From Thiocapsa marina 5811 (GTDB lineage: Bacteria; Pseudomonadota; Gammaproteobacteria; Chromatiales; Chromatiaceae), in the NCBI RefSeq assembly GCF_000223985.1, contig NZ_AFWV01000011.1, positions 186,001 to 250,000 of the forward strand: 64,000 nucleotides of DNA. The letters are read 5' to 3'. Positions 58,089 to 64,000 of the stretch are shown here, piece by piece (the first letter of the stretch is position 1; each line of letters starts with the position of its first letter). Made by a program: the position numbers and the translations under genes. Under the pieces are notes generated by a model that saw nothing but the letters and a program-made list of their open reading frames with translations, was not told where the DNA came from and did not search any database.

Positions 58089-58981
58089 AGCGACGTCGCC
58101 ATAACCTCCCGCACCCTGTCGGAAACACGATAGCAAAATAGATTTACCCGAAGGTCTTTCCGGTTGCAAACAGCAACCTCCAAGAATGGCTGCGGCTCTT
58201 CCATTGAGCCATGAACATGAACACGAAATCCGGCCCCCTCTATCACGTTCAAAAGGGTACTAAATCGTTGAGGCATACCTGCGAAAGAATGGAACTCGAC
58301 GAACATTCTCTCCACTAAGTCTAACCTATCGGAGCAATCCTGCAGAACGTCTATCTCTGAGCCTTCAATATCGAGCTTAAGCATTTCAACACGCTCTGTT
58401 AGGTAGTCCCGAAGTCTCTCCGCCTTGACTATAACCTTGCCATCGTTACACGCTCCAGCCAGGCGCGCAAGATACCCCCCAACGGCGCCTGCAGGAGCGA
58501 AAAGCAGCTCTTCGTTTTTGACCCACACTGCGCTGTTGATCGTCCGAACCCCATCCAAGCCCCGGCAATTATTCTCGAGCGCAGCGTAACTATCCCTATC
58601 GGGCTCAAAGGCGATGACGCGTGCGTCTGGGAAAATTGACTTCATATACAGAGTCACCATCCCTACGTTTGCGCCGCAATCCAAGATCAACGGATCATTG
58701 GCGGCCGTGTTAAACCGCAAAAACTCTTGGTAAAATTGCTCCCTAAAGAGATTCGAAAGCGCGCCCCCATCTATGCCGACAATCGTTCGCCCCCGCAACG
58801 TGATAGCACAGGGCGTTGCAGGAGGAAGTTCCTGCAAGTATCGAAGCGCACGCTTCTCATAAAATCTCTCTCGAGCTTCCCGCTTCAACAAGAGTGATAC
58901 CCCCCGCAACACAGACCACACGATCGGGGGAATCAATTGCCGAAGCGATTCTCGAAGGACAGCCTCAATCCTTGTTGTCAT
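58085..58981 (-). CDS. FkbM-family methyltransferase
   Basis: 298 residues. LILDCGANVGMVTLYMKSIFPDARVIAFEPDRDSYAALENN is the FkbM motif I-II, and MLKLDIEGSEIDVLQDCSD its family signature. These enzymes O-methylate sugars or other hydroxyls. The N-terminal 80 residues contain RGVSLLLKREARERFYEKRALRYLQELP. The start is taken at ATG 58981; a TTG two codons earlier is possible. Gap of 114 bp from the sulfotransferase gene. Confidence 0.93.
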   Translation of the reverse strand: MTTRIEAVLRESLRQLIPPIVWSVLRGVSLLLKREARERFYEKRALRYLQELPPATPCAITLRGRTIVGIDGGALSNLFREQFYQEFLRFNTAANDPLILDCGANVGMVTLYMKSIFPDARVIAFEPDRDSYAALENNCRGLDGVRTINSAVWVKNEELLFAPAGAVGGYLARLAGACNDGKVIVKAERLRDYLTERVEMLKLDIEGSEIDVLQDCSDRLDLVERMFVEFHSFAGMPQRFSTLLNVIEGAGFRVHVHGSMEEPQPFLEVAVCNRKDLRVNLFCYRVSDRVREVMATSL

Positions 58982-59095
58982 TAGCAAATATCTAACGCTG
59001 GGAGAAATTGCCTTTCTGCGCTTCGCAAAGGCAGAACGGACTCATTCACATCGAGTGATTCAAAGCCCCAATCGGCATGGAGAAGTCGGCATATG

Positions 59096-59785
59096 CTAAG
59101 CCGGAGTTTTACCATAACCGTAACGCACGAGAGCAGCATACTCGAGTCGAACAGCGCGCTGACGCACGCGCGGATCCCATACTAGGGGTGACGACAGCGG
59201 CGCGCTCACCCCAACAGCCGATTCATTCATAATGAGGTCCTCATCGTATTTCTCGTTACCTGTTTTTAAAGCCTCGCACAAATCCTTCCGTAGGCTTTCA
59301 TGACGTCCGACAAATCGGATCTCGGGGGAGCAAAAAGAGAAATACAACTCCGAAACGTAGCCTGGACGACGAGATAGGACGTTTTCGACAAACACGTTAA
59401 AATCGGAACTTCCTAACTCATTGAGAACGGAATTAGGATGCCAAGCAGAAAATCGGCCTTCATCTCCAAACTTCGTCCAACGCCGCGTGTCTTGCGACTG
59501 ATACTTAAACCAGGATTCATACCAATCTAGGGGATGGCGCACAAATGCGAACATGTACGTCGAATCTGGCGGCAACGTCACGCGCTTGGGCATCTGCAAA
59601 ACATATCTCATCAAGGATGGTGTGCTGCGCCCGGCCAGAGCTAATAGTGTCCTTCCGAAATCAGAATGCTTTTCGCCCACTTCGGAATGTACAAGATTCA
59701 TTTTTCGTAAGACATGCCTTACCCAGTTGCCCCCCGTCTTAGGAACATGGAGAAAGATGCTTCCGCCCTTCAGCCTAAGCGCCAT
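59096..59785 (-). CDS. Sulfotransferase-family protein
   Basis: 229 residues. The PAPS 5'-phosphosulfate loop SIFLHVPKTGGNWVRHVL stands at residues 9-26 and the 3'-phosphate region MFAFVRHPLDWYESWFKY near 78-95, both hallmarks of sulfotransferases acting on carbohydrates. FVGRHESLRKDLCEAL follows. It overlaps the wzt gene by 11 bp, so sulfation is likely part of the same polysaccharide pathway. Cytoplasmic; no signal peptide. Confidence 0.88.
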   Translation of the reverse strand: MALRLKGGSIFLHVPKTGGNWVRHVLRKMNLVHSEVGEKHSDFGRTLLALAGRSTPSLMRYVLQMPKRVTLPPDSTYMFAFVRHPLDWYESWFKYQSQDTRRWTKFGDEGRFSAWHPNSVLNELGSSDFNVFVENVLSRRPGYVSELYFSFCSPEIRFVGRHESLRKDLCEALKTGNEKYDEDLIMNESAVGVSAPLSSPLVWDPRVRQRAVRLEYAALVRYGYGKTPA

Positions 59786-60983
59786 TCTGGTACCCGGATC
59801 TCACGACGATACGCGGCGAGCGGTCATTATTTTGAGTGGAAAGCGGCATATCTTTTACCCAGACGAAAACCTGGGAGAAGTCTTCGTCCCACAGCGAGAA
59901 GCTTATTGAAGACGAAGGCAGAGCCTTCAGTCCGGCCGGAAAGACAATGTCAAACGTCCCGTTTCGATCGAGATTAAAGGGAGAGTCGCCGAGTGTTTTT
60001 GTAGTTGACCGAAAGATCTCGACGCCGCTAACTTTAAAAACGTAACTTATATGACAGCGACCGACAGGTCTCTCCGCATCATATGCAACGGTGAGGGAGC
60101 TTGAACCTCCAGCGCGTGGAGGATGCTGCTTCACAACGTGCTTGATCCGAAAAAGACTGTTGCTAGGATAGACAAACTCACCGGGAAAGCCATCAGGGCC
60201 GGTTTGCCTATGATAAAAGTCGATAGCTGCATGGGTGAGACCGGAAAAAGCCACGCAGCCGTCGACCAGTACGACGGCGGAATTGGAATGTCGCTCTATA
60301 TTATGTAGCTGGTGAGTTACCATAATTGAGGCTGTTCCAGTCAGCATCAACTCTCCTAGACGATTGAGGCACTTGAGTTGGAAAGCGGAATCCCCGACAG
60401 AGAGAATCTCGTCTAAAATCAAAACATCTGGACTTAGGGTAGAGGCAACCGCAAAGCCGAGCCGGACAGTCATGCCTGAACTATAGCTCTGTACTGGTGC
60501 GTCTATAAATTCCGGAATCCCGGAGAACTCGACTATCTGCTCGAGCTTCCCGTCGATCTCTCGTTTAGTTAGTCCGAGTACTGAACCATTGACGTAGATA
60601 TTTTCCCGGCCTGTCAGAATCGGATTGAACCCGGCCCCCAGCGCAATTAACGCCCCAACCCGCCCCCGCATCTCGATCCGTCCCTTGTCCGGCTTGATCA
60701 ACCCGTTGAGCATTTTCAGCAGGGTGGTCTTGCCAGCACCGTTGCGGCCGATCAGGCCCAGGCATTCTCCGCGTCGCAGCTCGAAGGAGACGTCGTCCAC
60801 CGCCCAAAATTCGCCGCGGCGCAGGGTGGCATGGCGTTCTATTTCGCGCTCGCCCGGCAGCAGCTCGGCGGCGATGTCCTTCACGCCGTACCAGAGGGAT
60901 TTCTTCAGGTCTCGGCAGAATTTTTTGCCGACACCTTCGACGCGAACGAGGACATCGTCGTTGTTATGAGCGCGCTTTGGCAT
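59775..60983 (-). CDS. wzt: ABC transporter ATP-binding protein, Wzt type
   Basis: 402 residues. An N-terminal ATPase (1-245): Walker A GRNGAGKTTLL, signature QSYSSGMTVRLGFAVA, Walker B DVLILDEILSVGD. The C-terminal extension of about 150 residues, with GGSSSLTVAYDAERP and SSISFSLWDEDF, is the Wzt carbohydrate-binding-like domain that recognises the finished chain. It exports an O-antigen-type polysaccharide with Wzm. The C-terminal half is AT-richer than the ATPase half, a usual sign of swapping of the specificity domain. Confidence 0.95.
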   Translation of the reverse strand: MPKRAHNNDDVLVRVEGVGKKFCRDLKKSLWYGVKDIAAELLPGEREIERHATLRRGEFWAVDDVSFELRRGECLGLIGRNGAGKTTLLKMLNGLIKPDKGRIEMRGRVGALIALGAGFNPILTGRENIYVNGSVLGLTKREIDGKLEQIVEFSGIPEFIDAPVQSYSSGMTVRLGFAVASTLSPDVLILDEILSVGDSAFQLKCLNRLGELMLTGTASIMVTHQLHNIERHSNSAVVLVDGCVAFSGLTHAAIDFYHRQTGPDGFPGEFVYPSNSLFRIKHVVKQHPPRAGGSSSLTVAYDAERPVGRCHISYVFKVSGVEIFRSTTKTLGDSPFNLDRNGTFDIVFPAGLKALPSSSISFSLWDEDFSQVFVWVKDMPLSTQNNDRSPRIVVRSGYQNGA

Positions 60984-60995
60984 AACGGTCAGGCG

Positions 60996-61856
60996 TCAGC
61001 TCCCCATGCGTTCAATCAGCATGGGCATGGCGAGACGAAACACGATACCCATGAACAGCAGCAAGACCAGCAGGATTGCGTTCACCAGCAGGAAGGGGCC
61101 GAGGAGATCGCCGGGGAGGCCGGTGAGCCAGTCGCGGGCGGTGAGGATCAGCGGGGTGAGCGGATTCCAGCTGAAGAGTGTCAGCGCCCAGCCGCTTGTG
61201 GGCATCGGGAAAACGACCGGGGTGAGGTACATCAGGAATTGCAGCACCAGCGGCAGGCCCTTGCCGATGTCGGTGTAGAGCAAGCCGACAGGGGTGAGCA
61301 ATAGGCCGAAGGCGGTGCCGGCAAGGATCAGCGAGGCGACGCCGATGGGGAACAGCAGCAGGGGCCAGCTCGGGTAGATGCCGAAGAAGAGCAGCACGAC
61401 GAGCAGCAATGCGATTTTGATGCCGCCGTTGAACAGCGTCTGCAGGATGCCGGACATCACCAGCGCCTCGCGCGGGAAGTTGATCTTGGCAAGCATCGCC
61501 TTGGCGGCGGTGGCCTGCTGCAGCGGGGCGTTCATGGCGTCCATGAAGATGGCCCAGAGCATGGTGCCGGTGAACACGTACACCGCATAGGGCAGCGGGG
61601 TTTCGCTGATCTGCACGATGCCGGAACCGTTCAGGAACAGCCATACGGCGGTGTTGGCGAGCGGCAGGATCAATGCCCAGAGCAGGCCGAGCGCGGCCTG
61701 GCGGTACTGGGCACTGATGTCGCGCACCGCGAGCCGCCAGGCCAGGCCGCGGCCACGACAGACATCCCGAAATAGGTCCGCAAGCAGTTGCGACGGTTGG
61801 CGCATCGCGGAGCCGGGCGAGTAGACGGTGATGGGGAGTTGGCGGTGAGTGGTCAT
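60996..61856 (-). CDS. wzm: ABC-2 type polysaccharide exporter permease, Wzm type
   Basis: 286 residues from ATG 61856 (MTTHRQLPITVYSPGSAMRQ). Six hydrophobic segments; WRLAVRDISAQYRQAALGLLWALILPLANTAVWLF is the ABC-2 N-terminal consensus. It overlaps galE by 4 bp and is followed after 12 bp by wzt. With Wzt it moves an undecaprenyl-linked polysaccharide across the inner membrane. Open frame upstream of 61856 lies inside galE and a dispersed repeat and is not used. Confidence 0.94.
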   Translation of the reverse strand: MTTHRQLPITVYSPGSAMRQPSQLLADLFRDVCRGRGLAWRLAVRDISAQYRQAALGLLWALILPLANTAVWLFLNGSGIVQISETPLPYAVYVFTGTMLWAIFMDAMNAPLQQATAAKAMLAKINFPREALVMSGILQTLFNGGIKIALLLVVLLFFGIYPSWPLLLFPIGVASLILAGTAFGLLLTPVGLLYTDIGKGLPLVLQFLMYLTPVVFPMPTSGWALTLFSWNPLTPLILTARDWLTGLPGDLLGPFLLVNAILLVLLLFMGIVFRLAMPMLIERMGS

Positions 61857-62881
61857 GTCTTGGTGGGCACGCCTCGCTTTGCCCACCCGACCGCGGCGTG
61901 TTGGCGGTGCCAGTGCCAGGCGTGGCGGAGGGTCTCGGCGAGATCGGTGTACCGCGGTTGCCAATCGAGCAGGCGGTGCGCCTTGTCCGCGGCGGCGGTG
62001 AGTATGGGCGGGTCACCGGGGCGGCGGGCGCGGAGCTGTATTGGGATGTCTCGGCCAGTGACCTTGCGCGCGGTCTCGATCACTTCGAGCACGGAATGCC
62101 CGTGGCCGCTGCCGAGGTTGATGGCCGTGGTGGCGCCGCCATCGGCGAGGTAGCTGAGCGCCATGACGTGGGCCTGGGCGAGGTCGGCCACGTGGATGTA
62201 ATCGCGGATGCAACTGCCGTCGGCTGTCGGGTAGTCGGTGCCGAAGATCTGCAATGCCTCGCGCTGGCCGAGGGCGGCCTGCAGCGCGAGGGGGATCAGG
62301 TGGGTTTCCGGGTCGTGATCCTCGCCGATGTCGCCATCCGGATCGGCGCCGGCGGCGTTGAAGTAGCGCAGGGAAACTGAGCGCAGCCCGTAGGCGGTGT
62401 CGAAGTCCTGCAGCATGCGTTCGATCATCGCCTTGGAGGCGCCGTAGGGGTTAATCGGCTGCTGTGGGTGGTCCTCGTCGATCGGGGTCCGTTCCGGGAT
62501 ACCATAGGTAGCGCAGGTGCTGGAGAAGACGATGCGACCGATGCCGTGGTGCAGCAGCGCCTCGAGCAGGGCCAGGGTGCCGGCGACGTTGTTGCGGTAG
62601 TACTTGGCCGGTTCTTGTACCGATTCGCCAACATACGCGTAGGCGGCGAAGTGGATCACGGCCTCGGGGCGGTAGTGCGCGATGACCGCATCGAGGCGCG
62701 TGCGGTCCGCGATGTCACCCACTTCGAGCGGCCCCCAACGCACGGCTTCGCGGTGGCCGTTGACGAGGCTGTCGTAGGCAACGGGGGTGTAGCCATTCTG
62801 CGCCAGGGCCTTGCAGGCGTGGCTGCCGATATAGCCGGCGCCGCCGGTAACAAGAATCCGTTTTCGGAGGCTGTCACTCAT
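61853..62881 (-). CDS. galE: UDP-glucose 4-epimerase
   Basis: 342 residues. ILVTGGAGYIGSHACKAL is the NAD motif, FSSTCATYGIPERTPIDEDHPQQPINPYGASKAMIERM gives the catalytic Ser and Tyr-x3-Lys, and SLRYFNAAGADPDGDIGEDHDPETHLIPL is specific for GalE. It interconverts UDP-glucose and UDP-galactose, donor for the transferases downstream. The last 15 residues (QHAAVGWAKRGVPTKT) come from an embedded repeat. It is first in the wzm-wzt operon. Confidence 0.95.
   Translation of the reverse strand: MSDSLRKRILVTGGAGYIGSHACKALAQNGYTPVAYDSLVNGHREAVRWGPLEVGDIADRTRLDAVIAHYRPEAVIHFAAYAYVGESVQEPAKYYRNNVAGTLALLEALLHHGIGRIVFSSTCATYGIPERTPIDEDHPQQPINPYGASKAMIERMLQDFDTAYGLRSVSLRYFNAAGADPDGDIGEDHDPETHLIPLALQAALGQREALQIFGTDYPTADGSCIRDYIHVADLAQAHVMALSYLADGGATTAINLGSGHGHSVLEVIETARKVTGRDIPIQLRARRPGDPPILTAAADKAHRLLDWQPRYTDLAETLRHAWHWHRQHAAVGWAKRGVPTKT
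61862..61887. repeat. GGTGGGC...GCCCACC repeat encoding the GalE C-terminus
   Basis: GGTGGGC (61862-61868) pairs with GCCCACC (61881-61887). The motif GTGGGCAAAGCGAGGCGTGC on the minus strand is of a widespread dispersed type and here codes GWAKRGVP, the final galE residues. Confidence 0.75.
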
Positions 62882-63079
62882 CTGGGTTTTGCGGCCATTC
62901 GATTCATCGAATACTCATCCCTCGACGGGAATGTGTATGGCGAGACTGTCGACGCATCCGATACTCGACTCTTGAGCACGCCCTTCGGAAGTCCAGCACG
63001 TTGGTTTGGTAACCTCTTTGGCAAGACGGCGGATTCTTAACGCTTGGTGCGGCGCCCTCCACCCTCTGCCTCGTGTCTC

Positions 63080-63319
63080 GCGCAGTTTGGAAGATGTCCT
63101 CCGTTCCTCCGGTCCTCGGCAGTGAAGCAGGCAGCGACAGGCGTCGACAAAGCTGCAGTCGATGCGGTCGCCGAGGGTTTCCAGCGCGGCCGTCTCCGCA
63201 CGGACGACGGATCGACCGAGGCGCTCGATCTCCTGAGCTTGCGCTGGACCGAACTCGATACCGCGTGCGACGGCGGGCGTTGCCGAGTTGATCTGCGCGT
63301 GGCCGACGGCATTCAGCAT
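63080..63319 (-). pseudogene. 5' fragment of a KpsF/KdsD-like (arabinose-5-phosphate isomerase) gene
   Basis: The minus strand reads RSVVRAETAALETLGDRIDCSFVDACRCLLHCRG, the start of the SIS-domain isomerases that supply arabinose 5-phosphate for Kdo. Immediately after HCRG the similarity stops (PEERRTSSK) and the SIS domain is absent, so this is a truncated remnant. The flanking frame to 62915 is not recognisable. Confidence 0.55.
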
Positions 63320-63836
63320 GTTGATGTCTCTGGCGAGTCTCAGTGGGTTGCCTCGAAGATAGACAATCGGATTTTGGCAACCTCCTATGGTGCTTTGGGT
63401 TGAGTCAATCTTACATCGGTAGCTGGCGCTTAAGGTTAGCCTGGATCACAGTTCTGCACTTTTTCGGGGCGAACGACGGGACTGGGGTCCATTCTGTTGG
63501 CTCGTTTGGCGAAGGTTTGTGGAGGCATCCGGAATTATCATTGGCTGATAGGGGTTGTCGGTCCCGCCGTGGTTCTCGGTATTCAGTGGTCACGCCCTGC
63601 ATCAAGGCTGGTCGTTGAGGGGATGGTGGGACGTGTCGGGTGGACGGGTGCGGTGACTTGGGTGGCACGTTGTGGTGAAGCCGCCGATGCGGCTTCGAGC
63701 CGGCAGGTTGCACGCGCCGGGTGGCCAATCTGCGTAGGGGGCTCGGTGGCGATCATCGGGCGGGCGGCGTTGGGAAAATGGGATGGTGGCTTCGGGTGCT
63801 TGTCGGCCGTAGGGGATCATGTTCGTCTACGCGCAC
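63320..63836. other. Intergenic region, no gene recognised
   Basis: 517 bp between the isomerase fragment and the DUF2442 gene. Open frames on both strands lack recognisable content. No repeat or RNA found. Confidence 0.5.
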
Positions 63837-64000
63837 CTAGGCAACCTCGCGGCGATGACGCGTCAGGTCGCCTTGGCCCGCCAGCAAGCCCTCGATGGAG
63901 ATGTCTTCGTCCAGCGCATCCCAGTGAATTCCGCGCGCACTGAACTCGCAAACCGCGCGCTGCTGCGAGGTTGCGGCACGCAGACGCGGGAACCACACCA
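63837..64000 (-). CDS. DUF2442 protein, 3' part (start beyond window)
   Basis: The last 53 residues are in the window: VWFPRLRAATSQQRAVCEFSARGIHWDALDEDISIEGLLAGQGDLTRHRREVA, characteristic of DUF2442, a small protein often next to DUF4160 in TA-like pairs. The stop is at 63837-63839. The gene begins outside the window. Confidence 0.82.
   Translation of the reverse strand, partial: VWFPRLRAATSQQRAVCEFSARGIHWDALDEDISIEGLLAGQGDLTRHRREVA

Noticed and set aside
1-64000. Intact insertion sequence, prophage or integrase
   Set aside because: No complete transposase, integrase or phage structural gene was recognised; only Rpn remnants and small repeats are present.

Overview
The window is a high-GC bacterial chromosome segment. 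It most resembles a gammaproteobacterial purple sulfur bacterium (Chromatiaceae, Thiocapsa/Thiocystis-like). This is inferred from overall protein character: RecN, RdgC, RadA, a TAXI-TRAP transporter, the N-acetylglutaminylglutamine (NAGGN) osmolyte genes, a PHB-depolymerase-type esterase and Rpn-family nuclease remnants. No rRNA or tRNA gene was seen.

Region 1 (1-28 kb) is a fairly ordinary housekeeping backbone. It carries the recN 3' end, a UDP-glucuronate-epimerase-like gene, a PHB-depolymerase-like esterase, rdgC, a CorB/CorC-type membrane protein, radA, a cyclopropane-fatty-acid synthase, a geranylgeranyl-reductase-like flavoprotein, DUF808, a histidine phosphatase, a ferritin-like protein, NUDIX and a TauD-like dioxygenase. 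A TAXI-type TRAP transporter follows, with a UspA gene between permease and binding protein. Next is a five-gene minus-strand operon in which the NAGGN osmoprotectant genes (amidotransferase, synthetase, M42 peptidase) lead into lrgA-lrgB. Then come folE and a DAHP synthase. Between 2.1 and 9.6 kb there is a family of about 86-bp elements with terminal inverted repeats. They sit flush against gene 3' ends and in three cases supply the stop codon.

Region 2 (28-38.4 kb) is a decayed accessory island dense in toxin-antitoxin (TA) modules: RelBE, two DUF433 antitoxins, RHH-PIN, an orphan-like PIN, BrnT-HTH and BrnA-BrnT. It also holds broken pieces of Rpn-family nuclease genes, antitoxin fragments, and several families of dispersed repeats and segmental duplications of roughly 200-450 bp. 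The DUF433 modules appear to have landed inside Rpn genes, flanked by an 8-bp direct repeat.

Region 3 (38.4-40.9 kb) has a type IV pilin gene followed, after a terminator, by a noticeably AT-richer multi-spanning GT-C-like membrane protein that may be a pilin glycosyltransferase.

Region 4 (41-63 kb) is a surface-polysaccharide locus. The plus-strand arm has a GT2, a Uma2 nuclease, a GT4 and a UDP-galactopyranose-mutase-like flavoprotein. The long minus-strand arm runs galE-wzm-wzt-sulfotransferase-FkbM methyltransferase-methyltransferase-GT8-(GT/methyltransferase fusion)-methyltransferase-GT4-GT2-GT4-tagD-tagF-like. Most of its junctions overlap or are only a few bases apart. Wzm/Wzt indicates ABC-exported polysaccharide. 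The TagD/TagF-like pair suggests a glycerol-phosphate decoration, and the sulfotransferase and methyltransferases suggest further tailoring. The window ends with a truncated KpsF-like fragment and a partial DUF2442 gene.
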